Shown here in pieces: positions 29,871 to 39,984 of a stretch of DNA of 59,526 nucleotides (positions within the stretch are counted from its first letter, which is position 1; each line of letters begins with the position of its first letter). The stretch is taken from positions 1 through 59,526 of the IMG/VR virus record IMGVR_UViG_3300008108_000206. One strand, 5' to 3'. This DNA is from a virus. The notes beneath the pieces were generated by a model. It did not search any database, was not told where the DNA came from, and worked only from the letters and a program-made list of their open reading frames with translations. A program made the translations under genes and the position numbers.

Positions 29871-29884
29871 TATAAATATAAATA
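29871..29884 (+). promoter_or_regulatory. Two overlapping T4 late promoter octamers
   Basis: TATAAATA at 29871-29878 and again at 29877-29884, sharing two bases. The gp8 ATG is 37 nt downstream. Confidence 0.7.
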
Positions 29885-29921
29885 AATCAGGCAAAACGTT
29901 TTTACTAGAGAGATTAATTAA

Positions 29922-31751
29922 ATGGCTGCTATTATCTCAGATAAGTTTAGAATTTTTAATGCTAAACAGTTTTTAGAATCTCTATCTGAAGGATCGACCG
30001 ATAACGGTACTGAGCGTACCAGAATGTACTTTTTCGTTGGTCGTCCACAAAGATGGGATTCATACGTAGAAATTTACAACAAGAATTCAACTGCTTTTGT
30101 TGCTGGTAACGAAGTTTATGTTGGTGCTAGCTATGCAGCAGCAACTTTCAAAGCAACTATTAGACAGGTTTATGCAGATAGTTTACTCCTTTTTGGAGTT
30201 GGACCTTCAACTTCATCTGTTCCTCCTGCTGGCTCAACTTTAAAAGCTTGGAATGGAACTGCTGATACTGGTGCTACTGCAGTAACTGGTGTTTACAGAT
30301 ATGCATCAGAAGATGTACCACCAGTTCCACTAGATAACCAAAAAGAGAAGTTTGATCTTTATGATGACATTATTGCAGCAAAAAGAATTACCGCTGACTT
30401 TGCTCGTGCAGTAATCCGTCGTTATAATTGGGATTTAGTTGCTAATCCTAAGTATGATATGTGGAAACCTGATTATTCTGCTACTCCTGGTAGTGGTGGT
30501 CAAATAGGAAAACAGGCAGCAACTGGAGCCACTTCAATTAGTGATGCTAAGTTTTATGCTATCAATTCTCAGTATGAAGTATTTAAGTGCCTTTATAATG
30601 GCCAAAATCCAGCTAATCCAACTGGACAAAATGCAACAAATGAGCCAAAGACAACCCCTTCAGCTGGTCAAGGTTCCTATTCAAATGGAATTTTTACAGA
30701 AGAAGCAGGTAATGCTGGTTATGTTTGGAAATATATGTACACAATTCCAACAAATGATGTATTGCGTTTCCTCTCTACTGACTTTATGCCTATTGTAACA
30801 ACATCTGATGTAACTAGACAAGCAACGGAAGCAGCAGCAGTTAATGGTGCAGTTAATGTAGTTCTAGTAGAAAGTGTTGGTGCTAATCTTCCTAACGGAA
30901 CTCATTATGCTCCAATTATTGGCGATGGTTCTGGTGGTATTGTTAGATTAGTTGTAACTTCAGGAGCATTAGTATCAGCAACTGTTACTAATGTTGGTAG
31001 TGGTTACACTTATGCTTCAGTTCCACTTGCAACTGGAACTGGCTCTGGAGCAACTGCTTATGGCTTATTCAGTGATGCTGCTCTAACTTCATCTGTTACT
31101 GTAGGTAGCACTGCTGTAGGAGCTCTTGAACCAGTAATTTCACCACAAGGTGGTCATGGTTCTGATTTCGAATTGGAACTAAATGCTAAGCGTGTTATGA
31201 CAAATATTCGCTTGACCTATGCAGAAGGTTCTGGCGATTTCCCTGTAGATAATGATTTCCGTAGAATCGGTATTCTTAAAGATCCATATGCTTTTGGAAC
31301 GACTTCATTTGCTACTGTAGATACTGTAAACGGTTTGTATGCAGTAAAAATTAGTGGTGCTACAGCAGATTACCAACCTGATGAAACTATTTCACAAACT
31401 GTAACGGGCGGAACTGCATATGGTACAGTAGTTTCATGGACGTTAGATTCTGGAAGCACAACAGATGGAGTTCTTAAATATATCCAATCACCAGATCTTC
31501 ATAAAAATTCTGGTAAGGTAAGAGCTTTTGAGTCTAATGGAGCAAATGCTATCACTGGTTCAATTTCTCTTGCTAGTGGTAATGTTGACATAGCAGATAA
31601 TTCTTCTGTTTTGGGAGTTACTTTTTCTAGTGGTTTAGCAAATCCAGAAATTGCTCAAAATTCTGGAGATATGATTTACGTAGAAAATAGAAGATTGATT
31701 ACGAGAGCTCCAGATCAAATTGAAGATATCAAACTTGTTATCGAATTCTGA
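29922..31751 (+). CDS. 8: Baseplate wedge protein gp8
   Basis: A 609-residue protein with the cyanophage gp8 start (MAAIISDKFRIFNAKQFLES) and FFVGRPQRWDSY, GYVWKYMYTIPTNDVLRFLS, and late GGHGSDFELELNAKRVMTNI, FPVDNDFRRIGILKDPY. In T4, gp8 is a dimer in the wedge that binds gp10, gp7 and gp6. It is longer than T4 gp8 (334), because one or more Gly-rich beta insertions (VTNVGSGYTYASVPLATGTG) are present, as usual in cyanophages. Codon use is less AT-rich than the giant genes around it. Late promoters upstream and a terminator downstream make it a single-gene unit. Confidence 0.85.
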   Translation: MAAIISDKFRIFNAKQFLESLSEGSTDNGTERTRMYFFVGRPQRWDSYVEIYNKNSTAFVAGNEVYVGASYAAATFKATIRQVYADSLLLFGVGPSTSSVPPAGSTLKAWNGTADTGATAVTGVYRYASEDVPPVPLDNQKEKFDLYDDIIAAKRITADFARAVIRRYNWDLVANPKYDMWKPDYSATPGSGGQIGKQAATGATSISDAKFYAINSQYEVFKCLYNGQNPANPTGQNATNEPKTTPSAGQGSYSNGIFTEEAGNAGYVWKYMYTIPTNDVLRFLSTDFMPIVTTSDVTRQATEAAAVNGAVNVVLVESVGANLPNGTHYAPIIGDGSGGIVRLVVTSGALVSATVTNVGSGYTYASVPLATGTGSGATAYGLFSDAALTSSVTVGSTAVGALEPVISPQGGHGSDFELELNAKRVMTNIRLTYAEGSGDFPVDNDFRRIGILKDPYAFGTTSFATVDTVNGLYAVKISGATADYQPDETISQTVTGGTAYGTVVSWTLDSGSTTDGVLKYIQSPDLHKNSGKVRAFESNGANAITGSISLASGNVDIADNSSVLGVTFSSGLANPEIAQNSGDMIYVENRRLITRAPDQIEDIKLVIEF

Positions 31752-31768
31752 TCTAAAATTTTCTTTGA

Positions 31769-31796
31769 ATCTCCCCGAAATGGGGAGATTTTTTTT
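31769..31796 (+). terminator. Rho-independent terminator after gp8
   Basis: ATCTCCCC (31769-31776), loop GAAAT, GGGGAGAT and a run of about eight T. Confidence 0.85.
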
Positions 31797-31805
31797 ATCT
31801 TTGCT

Positions 31806-31813
31806 AATAAATA
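31806..31813 (+). promoter_or_regulatory. T4-type late promoter octamer
   Basis: AATAAATA, 41 nt before the true N-terminal ATG at 31855 of the DUF4815-type gene. Confidence 0.55.
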
Positions 31814-31854
31814 AGATAGGGAAATAGGTTCCAAAGTAGAGAGATTCATTTACG

Positions 31855-31944
31855 ATGCCACAGAAGACAAATCTTAACGTATCACCATATTTTGATGATT
31901 TTGATCCACAAAAGAATTTTAATTCCTGGAGAAATTGGTCTTAA
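31855..31944 (+). pseudogene. Orphan N-terminus of the DUF4815-type gene (29 codons)
   Basis: ATG 31855, placed 41 nt after a late octamer, opens MPQKTNLNVSPYFDDFDPQK-NF, the classic start of DUF4815-type cyanophage proteins. After NF the frame reads NSWRNWS and stops. One base forward, the same DNA reads IPGEIGLNSKLDY, which belongs further into such proteins. About 35-45 codons that normally follow (the FRPG ... RELT ... ILQNQIE part) are absent. Most simply, a deletion with frame change, or an assembly error. Confidence 0.6.
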
Positions 31945-34900
31945 TTCAAAATTAGATTATGTCAAGTTATCTTCTGTTTCTGAAGTAGCTGTAAATGAAA
32001 ATGGATCTATAGTATATAAAAAATATGATATTAAAAATTTAATTGGATCTACTTTACGTGGTATTAACTCTGGTGTAACTGGTGTAATTATTGAAGCTGA
32101 GTATGCTACAACAGAAGAAGCAGATACCATTTTTGTAAATTATTTTAATAGTGGAAATTCTGGAAACGAGTCTACATTTAGACAGGGAGAAACACTTGAA
32201 GTTATTGGTGGAGTAAACACTCCTCTACTTGTTGTTGGAACAGATGGTAGTGTTTTACCAACAACCATTTCTGTTTTTAACCCAGATACTGAAGAAACAA
32301 CTTCTCTAACTAGCCCAGCGATGGGATATGCTACAGCATTGAAAGTGGAAGAAGGAATTTATTTTGTTAATGGTTATTTTGTTAGAAATGAAGAACAATT
32401 ACTGGTAATTAACAAATATTATGATAAGCCTTCTGCGAAAGTTGGATTTAATATTATTGAAGATGTTATTACACCAGAAGAAGATGAATCTTTATATGAT
32501 AATGCCAGAGGATTTTCTAATTATTCTGCTCCTGGAGCACATAGATTAAGAATATCTTTAGATTTAAAAAATTATGCATATGAAGAACTAACAGATAAAA
32601 ATTTTATCCAATTAATTAAAATTAAAAATGGCGTAATTGAAAAGCAAGTTAAACCAGCTGATTATACATTACTAGAAGAAACCTTAGCAAGAAGAACTTT
32701 TGATGAATCTGGTGACTATGTAGTAAAAGATTTTTCAGTTGATATTAGAGAGTATTATCAAAAAGATAGTAACAATGGTCTTTACAAAAAATCATCTTCT
32801 GGATTAGTTAATGGACTTAGTGAAGATGAAGCATCACGTAAAATGATTGCTAGTATTAGTTCTGGTAAAGCATATGTTCGTGGATTTGAAATTGTAAATA
32901 AAGAAACAAAATATTTAGAAATTGATAAAGCAAGAGATACATTAACCAGAGATAATGTAACTATTAAATCGAAAGGAGCAACTACCTTTAAAATTTCTAA
33001 CGTATTTGGTAGTGTTCCTTTAAATAATGTAGCAGGAGATTTGACAGGATACCCAGATGTTTATTTAAGTTGTGTATTTAATGATGGTTCCATCGGATTA
33101 AATGGTCAAGAAGAAGATAGTTACTTCAAACTTACTAAGTCTAGAAGAGCACAAACTTTCACCTTAAAAGATGCAATCAAAACAATTTATGTTCAAGTTG
33201 CAAATACATTACCATCATCTAGAAGCGACTATCCTTCAACATTATGGTATATAAAAACAAGAAGTGGAGGAGAACCTTCTTCCGTTGGTTCTGTTGATGT
33301 TATTGCTGGTTCTATTTGTAAAAGAAATGATGTTTCTACTGCATCTGGACAATTTTTTGTAGAATTTACTATTAAAGGAGATAAGTCAATCTTAGATACT
33401 TATTTCTTAGAATATGACGATGGGGGAGCAGGAAAATTAAAGTTAGTCTATGAAACAGAAGCAGATGCTCTTGAAGGAGGATCAACATACTATGGAACAG
33501 TAGTTGATTATAATTCAACAATTACTCCAGTAATTGGTATCACTAAGCCAAAGAATTTTTCACTTTCTGATAGAGCACTTGGATTCAATTCGGATACTGA
33601 TATTATTATTTCTAAAGGAAGAAGTGGAATTAACTCAAGACCTTATAGTGGTATTTTTAATTTTTCATACTTCAACCCAATTTTCTTCACCAAACTCACT
33701 CTAGAAGAAACACCATCTATTGGGTTTGATATTGGTAAATATATCGTAGGAAAATCAAGTAATGCTTATGGTGTTATTGAATCTGATACTACTGAAAATT
33801 ATAGTAGTGGAAATATTTTGTTTGTTACTGTACTTTCTGGAGAATTTATTTCTGGAGAAACAATTTCAGATGAAGATGGTAATACTCTAAAAATTGCTAA
33901 AGATAATACAATATCCCACTTTATTGTTACTAAACGTGGTAATGGATACACAACCGCATCAAAATTAATCATCGATGGCGATGAAATTAATTCAATAAAA
34001 GTAAGTCCAGAATTAATTGGTGGTTCTATCTATAAAATTGATATTAATGATAGAAATGCTTTAAGAAAAGAATATGCTGCTCCCCCAGTAGTTACAGCAT
34101 CTCCACAACCAGATTCTCCATCAAATTATGCTGTAATTGTTCCTGTTTTATTTAAGAATACTGTTTTAACTTATACCCCGCAAAATGTAAAATCTTTATA
34201 TTCAAATTATAATAATTACGTATTTACGGCAGATATAGATTTTACAAAAACAGAATATTCAAATTATAAGCAAATAACCAATTTTACTTTTTCTGGAAAA
34301 GCTGGAGATCGTTTTATTGAATGTAATGGATTTGGAGCAAATTTGGCGAAGGATCTAGTCCAAGGAGATATTATTCAATTTACCGATGAATTAAATCAAG
34401 TAATTAAAAATATTGTTCAATATACTTCTGACGCACAAGGTGTTTATAAATCAAGAATTTATTTAGATTACAGTTTACCAAATGATATTGTAAATGCAAG
34501 TGTTGTCAGAATTAGACCAATAATCAATAATGTAACATCTTCTTTAGTATATCCAACTGGTAGTAAGCAAGTTGCTTCTTTAGTAAAAGATACATCCGAT
34601 ACGAAAATTAAATGTTATATAAGAAAAGATTTTACAACTGATCTTTCTTCTAGTGGAGGTACATTAACATTTACTGCACAATTAGCAACTGGATTCCAAA
34701 GATTTGTTTCTTATTCAGAAAATGCATTTGTTTTGACAGTTTTGGATAAAGGAGATTCGACCGTAGTAGAAACTGGGGATATTGTTTACATTTCTCCAGA
34801 ATCAGTTTCTATTAATAATCCATCAACAGATTCTACTGGGATAACAACAGGTTCTGCTGTTATTACATTACCAGACAATTATTTTGGATCTGGATTAACT

Positions 34901-37900
34901 AATTATCCAAAATTAAAATTAACTGCAACTGTAGAAATTGATAAAGCAAAACCAAGATTAAAAACTTCAATTACGAATAAACGAATTGTAGTTACTTCAA
35001 GTGGTGATAGAATTATTCCTCTTCGTGGTACTGATTATGATGGAGAAAATATTGAAGTATATTCATATTCAGATGCTTATAAATTACGATATGTTTATGA
35101 AGGCACTTCTACTACTCCACCAGATGTTGATGCAAGTGGTCAATTAATTAGTGGTTCTGATGTATCATATAAATTTACTTTTGATAATGGACAAAGAGAT
35201 ACTTTATATGATGTGTCAAGAATTGTATTGAAACCAGGATTTGATGCCCCAATAGGACAACTAGTTATTGCATTTGATTATTTTGAACATTCTCAAGGTG
35301 ATTTTTGTACAGTAGATTCATATTTACATGAAGCTGGAGTATCAGCAGATGAGATTCCTTCATTCAATTCTGCTTTACATGGTATTGTTTCACTAAAAGA
35401 TGTCATCGATTTTAGACCAAAAGTAGATTCAAATACAACAATTACTGGATTCCAAGATATTTCTATTTTAGCAAATCCAGAAGGAAAAAGTTATATTAAC
35501 TTCGTTGGTGATGGTGGAGTAGTATCTGCAACGCCAGCATCAGATAATAATTTAGAATATACAGTTTCATTTAGTGAAACTCAATATCTAGATCGTATTG
35601 ATGGCATTTTCTTAAACAAAAAAGGAGAATTTGTAGTAAAGTCTGGTAATTCTTCTATTAATCCATCAAAACCAGATATTATAGATGATGCTATTGCAAT
35701 TTGCTACTTACATATTCCTTCATTTACAACTAATAGCAAGGATGTAAGAATTGTTCCAGTTGATAATCGTAGATATACGATGAGAGATATTGGTAAGTTG
35801 GAAAAAAGAATTGAACGTTTAGAATATTATACCACACTCAGTATTCTTGAGCAACAAGCTCTTAATATGCAAGTTAAAGATGAAATTGGTTTGGATAGAT
35901 TTAAAAGTGGTTTTATTGTAGATAATTTTGAATCTCATGGTATTGGCAATATTAAGTCTTCTGATTATAGATGCTCTATTGATACTCAGCAATCGGTATT
36001 GCGTCCACAAGCAAAAGAAAATAGTTTTAATTTAATTGAAATTAATACAAGAGACGATCAACGTTCTATTTCAGGATATAAAAAATCCGAAAATATTATA
36101 ACATTACCATACACATCAGTTAAAGTTCTTGGTAATGAATTTGCTACCAAAACAATTAATCCAAATCCATTTGTTGTTATTCAATATGTTGGTGATTGTA
36201 ATATCGCACCAATAATTGATCAATGGTATGACACAACTATTGCCCCATTAGCAGTAAATAATAATACAAATCACTTTACTATTTTCCAAGCAAAAGATGA
36301 TGTAAAAGAATCCTTATCGAGCATTTACAATTCTTTTGTTATAAATTGGGTAGGAACAAATGCTGCATTTTTAAATATTAATTCTTTTGCATCTGTAGCA
36401 AGTGAAACAGTCAACTCTTCGATTCAACAAGCATCAATTGCAAGTTCTTCGAATGTAAATCCACAAAATAATGAAATCGGAAAAGGAATTAATTCAAAGA
36501 CAGTAAATAATAATAGTGTTTCTTCATCACTACAATTTTTTGCTAGATCAATTCCTATTAAGTTTAAAGTACAAAGATTAAAAGCAAACACTAATCTCAA
36601 TGTTTATGTTGATGGTAGAAATATTAATAGATGGATAGTTCCAGATACAATTTTTACTGGTATTGCAGGAAATTCTTTATCAACATTTAATTCTTCTTTA
36701 TCTACAGATGAAAATGGTAATTTAAGTGGAGTAATTTTATTCCCTTCTGGTTATCCTCCGATTGAAAATTCTAGATGGACAGGAGATGTTAACACAGTTT
36801 CATATGATGAAGGATCTGAAGAAATAAGATTTGCTTCTGGAGAAAAAACAATTACTTTCTCATCATCTACAGATTATTCCGAAAAATTAACTGCAGATAC
36901 TTATGCAGAAATTAAGTTTTATTCTTCTGGTATTATTCCAGAAAATCCACCATCAATTATTTCAACTTCAGTTGCATATTTTAAAGCAAATGAAGGAGTA
37001 CAATTAGTTAATAGTAATACAGATCAAGAATCAAAACCAAATCCATTAGCACAAACATTTAAAATTGAGAATTTTGCAGGTGGTTTATTTACCACTGGTG
37101 TTGATTTATTCTTCAATAAAAAAGATGATTCTGTTCCAATTAGAGTATATCTATCTAATATTGATACAGGAAAACCTGGAAAGTTTATAGTTCCAGGTTC
37201 AGAATCTGTAATGTATCCAGAAACTTATTTAAAAGTTTATCTCACTGGAGATTCTGATACTATTTCTATTAGAAAAGGAGAATTTATAAAAGGTAAGAAT
37301 TCAAATGCTACTGGTCCAGTTTTAAAAGTTTATGATAAAAATAATATTTTAGTTGGAGATGAGAATTCTACTCAATTCCAATTAAATAAAGAACAGGTTT
37401 ATACTTTAGTTTTAAGTAATCACAATGGATCTACGTTCCTTCAAAATGAACCACTAGAAATTCCTTCTGTTACTGAATTCAATAACACTAGAAATAAAAA
37501 TGCAATTTTATTAATTGCAAAAGATTCTGGTAAAGTTATTGACTTGAAAGTTATGAATGTTGGTGATAATTATGAAAGTGCAACTATTACTATAGAAAGT
37601 CCACAACTTCCAGGAGGAAGTACTGCAACAGGAACTGTTAGTGTTTCTGATTTTAAAATTTATAATGCAGAAATTTCACTTAATGGACGTGGTTACACAG
37701 AAGCTCCATCAGTTGTCATCAAAGGAATTGGAAGTGGTGCAGGAGAAGCAATAATAGAATCTGTTATTGAAATTGATACTCCAGCTGTAAGAATGGGAAT
37801 TGCTACAGATGAATACAGTGAAACCAAATCTATTATTCCGACCAGATTTAATTTTAAATATCCTGTATATTTACAAAATAATGCACAATATGCACTCACA

Positions 37901-39787
37901 ATTGAAACTGATTCCATCAACTATGAAATCTGGGCTTCTCGTTTAGGAGAAACTGAAATTGCAACTAGCACTACAGTAAATTCTCAACCTTTACTTGGCT
38001 CTGTGTATAAGTCACAAAATACAGATAATTGGACGGAAGATTTATTTGAAGATATTAAGTTTACTTTATATAGAGCTGAATTTAATATTTCTAGACCAGC
38101 AGAAATTTTACTATCTAATAGTAAATTAGGATATGAATTATTAGATTCAAATCCATTCGAAACTAGTGTTAGATCTTCTACTAATGCTACATCAGATTTA
38201 TTTAAAAATAATAATTCTATTGTTAAGGTAAATCATCGAGATAATGGTTTTGAAGATTCTGGAAAATCTTATGTGTTCTTTAGAAATGCAGAGACAGTTG
38301 GAGGTATTTCTTCAACATCATTAAATTCTTTATTATTTGAAGTTAAAAATTCTGGATTAGATTTTTATAATATTATTTCTCCTAATAGAGCTGGATCAAG
38401 TGTTGTTGGTGGAGGCAAAAAAGTATTAGCTTCTTATAATAGAAAATATGAAAGACTATATGCTCAAATTTCTTACTTACAATTAGAGGGAACTACAATT
38501 GATACTTTTGTAAAAACTACAAATATTACTCCTGTAGATTCATCCTCAACAAATTTCCCATCATATACACAAACTGACTACGAAAGAACTTTCTTAAATC
38601 AAGAACATTTCTTTACAAATCAAAAATTAGTTGCATCCAGAATTAATGAAACATTAAATTCGATTGATAGATCATTAACTTACAAAATTAATCTTTCCTC
38701 TTCGGTATCATATCTATCACCAGTAATTGATTTAAATACTTGTTCGGTTAAAATGTCAACAAATAGAATTGAGAATGCGTCTGGATATGAAAATAGATTT
38801 GGAAAGAGATACCAAGTTCTCAAATTCTTCCCATTATATAACTTAGGATTAATTGTAGTTGGTTCCGATGATGATTTAGTTACTGGAACAGTTTTAACTG
38901 GGCAGACAAGTAAAGCAATTGGAACCATTTTAAATTATAACAATAATATTGCTTTAATTACACTCAATACTTCGGTTGCATTTGAAAATAATGAGCAAAT
39001 TATTGCTACAACTCCAGCAGGAGTAAGAATAACATCAGTAAATTTAAGTGTTTCTTCTTCCGTAGAGCAAATTTATACATTTGCAGAAAATGCAGATTTA
39101 ATTGCATATTATCCACAAAATATTAATGTTGATTATGGAAATATAATTAATGGTAAGATTATTTCTTGGGATTCCAAAGACAAAGAAATAATAGTAGAAA
39201 ATAGTTATCTTCCTATTAATGGAAATTATGTAAGCGAAATAACTAAAGATAGTGCTTTTGTTAGAAAAGAAACTGAACAATCTCAAGATATTTTTAGAGT
39301 TGGTGATATAGTTAAAACTGGTGATAATAGATATGTAGAAGTTGCTGCTATGAATTTTACAACTGGAATTGATTTTACTCCAGAATCAAGCTCTAAAAAT
39401 AGTTCTTCTTTGGCAAAATATGTTTCTAAAGAAGTTACAATTAATAGTCCAGGAACTTCAATTGATGTTAGAATTACTGCCAATTTAAAAGATAGAGAAA
39501 ATGTAAAGATTCTTTATAGAATTAAAGAAGCATCACTTCAATCAAATTTCGAAGATATTAATTGGAAATATTTTAATATTGATGGATCTCCTGATAATGA
39601 CGATTTAGCTACAGCAGAGAATTCAATTTCTGCTATTGTAGAAAAACAATCATCATATCAAGAGTTTAAATATAGTGCTGCGGATCTTCCAGAGTTCACT
39701 TCATTTGCTATTAAAATTGTAATGAAGACAGATGATCCTGCTTATGCTCCAAAAATTCAAGATGTTCGTGCAGTTGCTTCATTCTGA
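31892..39787 (+). CDS. DUF4815-type giant baseplate/fibre protein, 2631 codons, 5' end disrupted
   Basis: The open frame starts at ATG 31892, but its first ten residues (MMILIHKRIL) are an out-of-frame reading of the true N-terminus (see 31855). From IPGEIGLNSKLDYVKLSSVS on it is DUF4815-like: residues about 115-230 contain GYATALKVEEGIYFVNGYFV, VITPEEDESLYDNARGFSNY and SAPGAHRLRIS. Around 1550-1620 the 'IPIKFKVQRLKANTNLNVYV ... DG' block matches the family's fibre part. Later Gly-Tyr-x-x-P beta modules occur (LNGRGYTEAPSVVIKG). Such proteins are large late structural parts of cyanophage baseplates or tail fibres. As it stands it may not be translated from its normal start. Ends in an ATGA overlap. 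Confidence 0.8.
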   Translation: MMILIHKRILIPGEIGLNSKLDYVKLSSVSEVAVNENGSIVYKKYDIKNLIGSTLRGINSGVTGVIIEAEYATTEEADTIFVNYFNSGNSGNESTFRQGETLEVIGGVNTPLLVVGTDGSVLPTTISVFNPDTEETTSLTSPAMGYATALKVEEGIYFVNGYFVRNEEQLLVINKYYDKPSAKVGFNIIEDVITPEEDESLYDNARGFSNYSAPGAHRLRISLDLKNYAYEELTDKNFIQLIKIKNGVIEKQVKPADYTLLEETLARRTFDESGDYVVKDFSVDIREYYQKDSNNGLYKKSSSGLVNGLSEDEASRKMIASISSGKAYVRGFEIVNKETKYLEIDKARDTLTRDNVTIKSKGATTFKISNVFGSVPLNNVAGDLTGYPDVYLSCVFNDGSIGLNGQEEDSYFKLTKSRRAQTFTLKDAIKTIYVQVANTLPSSRSDYPSTLWYIKTRSGGEPSSVGSVDVIAGSICKRNDVSTASGQFFVEFTIKGDKSILDTYFLEYDDGGAGKLKLVYETEADALEGGSTYYGTVVDYNSTITPVIGITKPKNFSLSDRALGFNSDTDIIISKGRSGINSRPYSGIFNFSYFNPIFFTKLTLEETPSIGFDIGKYIVGKSSNAYGVIESDTTENYSSGNILFVTVLSGEFISGETISDEDGNTLKIAKDNTISHFIVTKRGNGYTTASKLIIDGDEINSIKVSPELIGGSIYKIDINDRNALRKEYAAPPVVTASPQPDSPSNYAVIVPVLFKNTVLTYTPQNVKSLYSNYNNYVFTADIDFTKTEYSNYKQITNFTFSGKAGDRFIECNGFGANLAKDLVQGDIIQFTDELNQVIKNIVQYTSDAQGVYKSRIYLDYSLPNDIVNASVVRIRPIINNVTSSLVYPTGSKQVASLVKDTSDTKIKCYIRKDFTTDLSSSGGTLTFTAQLATGFQRFVSYSENAFVLTVLDKGDSTVVETGDIVYISPESVSINNPSTDSTGITTGSAVITLPDNYFGSGLTNYPKLKLTATVEIDKAKPRLKTSITNKRIVVTSSGDRIIPLRGTDYDGENIEVYSYSDAYKLRYVYEGTSTTPPDVDASGQLISGSDVSYKFTFDNGQRDTLYDVSRIVLKPGFDAPIGQLVIAFDYFEHSQGDFCTVDSYLHEAGVSADEIPSFNSALHGIVSLKDVIDFRPKVDSNTTITGFQDISILANPEGKSYINFVGDGGVVSATPASDNNLEYTVSFSETQYLDRIDGIFLNKKGEFVVKSGNSSINPSKPDIIDDAIAICYLHIPSFTTNSKDVRIVPVDNRRYTMRDIGKLEKRIERLEYYTTLSILEQQALNMQVKDEIGLDRFKSGFIVDNFESHGIGNIKSSDYRCSIDTQQSVLRPQAKENSFNLIEINTRDDQRSISGYKKSENIITLPYTSVKVLGNEFATKTINPNPFVVIQYVGDCNIAPIIDQWYDTTIAPLAVNNNTNHFTIFQAKDDVKESLSSIYNSFVINWVGTNAAFLNINSFASVASETVNSSIQQASIASSSNVNPQNNEIGKGINSKTVNNNSVSSSLQFFARSIPIKFKVQRLKANTNLNVYVDGRNINRWIVPDTIFTGIAGNSLSTFNSSLSTDENGNLSGVILFPSGYPPIENSRWTGDVNTVSYDEGSEEIRFASGEKTITFSSSTDYSEKLTADTYAEIKFYSSGIIPENPPSIISTSVAYFKANEGVQLVNSNTDQESKPNPLAQTFKIENFAGGLFTTGVDLFFNKKDDSVPIRVYLSNIDTGKPGKFIVPGSESVMYPETYLKVYLTGDSDTISIRKGEFIKGKNSNATGPVLKVYDKNNILVGDENSTQFQLNKEQVYTLVLSNHNGSTFLQNEPLEIPSVTEFNNTRNKNAILLIAKDSGKVIDLKVMNVGDNYESATITIESPQLPGGSTATGTVSVSDFKIYNAEISLNGRGYTEAPSVVIKGIGSGAGEAIIESVIEIDTPAVRMGIATDEYSETKSIIPTRFNFKYPVYLQNNAQYALTIETDSINYEIWASRLGETEIATSTTVNSQPLLGSVYKSQNTDNWTEDLFEDIKFTLYRAEFNISRPAEILLSNSKLGYELLDSNPFETSVRSSTNATSDLFKNNNSIVKVNHRDNGFEDSGKSYVFFRNAETVGGISSTSLNSLLFEVKNSGLDFYNIISPNRAGSSVVGGGKKVLASYNRKYERLYAQISYLQLEGTTIDTFVKTTNITPVDSSSTNFPSYTQTDYERTFLNQEHFFTNQKLVASRINETLNSIDRSLTYKINLSSSVSYLSPVIDLNTCSVKMSTNRIENASGYENRFGKRYQVLKFFPLYNLGLIVVGSDDDLVTGTVLTGQTSKAIGTILNYNNNIALITLNTSVAFENNEQIIATTPAGVRITSVNLSVSSSVEQIYTFAENADLIAYYPQNINVDYGNIINGKIISWDSKDKEIIVENSYLPINGNYVSEITKDSAFVRKETEQSQDIFRVGDIVKTGDNRYVEVAAMNFTTGIDFTPESSSKNSSSLAKYVSKEVTINSPGTSIDVRITANLKDRENVKILYRIKEASLQSNFEDINWKYFNIDGSPDNDDLATAENSISAIVEKQSSYQEFKYSAADLPEFTSFAIKIVMKTDDPAYAPKIQDVRAVASF

Positions 39788-39984
39788 TGAATTATTTACC
39801 AGTTGACGGTCATCCAAATTTAGTTAGAGATGTTAGTACTGGGGCGATCATAAGTAAAGATCGCCCAACAAAAAGATTAACATCAGAATTTAATGTAATG
39901 CGTGATGACATAAATACTTTGAAGGAAGAAATATCTGAAATCAAACAGCTTCTTAGAGAGATAGTAAGAAATGGCAGTTCTTAG
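39787..39984 (+). CDS. Small structural-region protein, 65 aa
   Basis: ATGA start overlap. MNYLPVDGHPNLVRDVSTGA, IISKDRPTKRLTSEFN, and a terminal heptad helix (DINTLKEEISEIKQLLREIV). Small proteins of this 'Y-L-P-V-x-G-H-x-x-L-x-R-D-x-x-T-x-A' type followed by a coiled coil are common between structural genes in cyanophages. It could be an assembly helper. Overlaps the next gene by 14 nt. Confidence 0.75.
   Translation: MNYLPVDGHPNLVRDVSTGAIISKDRPTKRLTSEFNVMRDDINTLKEEISEIKQLLREIVRNGSS

Noticed and set aside
31855-31944. Programmed +1 frameshift to join the two parts of the DUF4815-type gene
   Set aside because: A +1 shift alone would join them in frame, but 35-45 family residues would still be missing and no typical slippery site with a rare or stop codon in place is seen. 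Deletion or sequence error is simpler.
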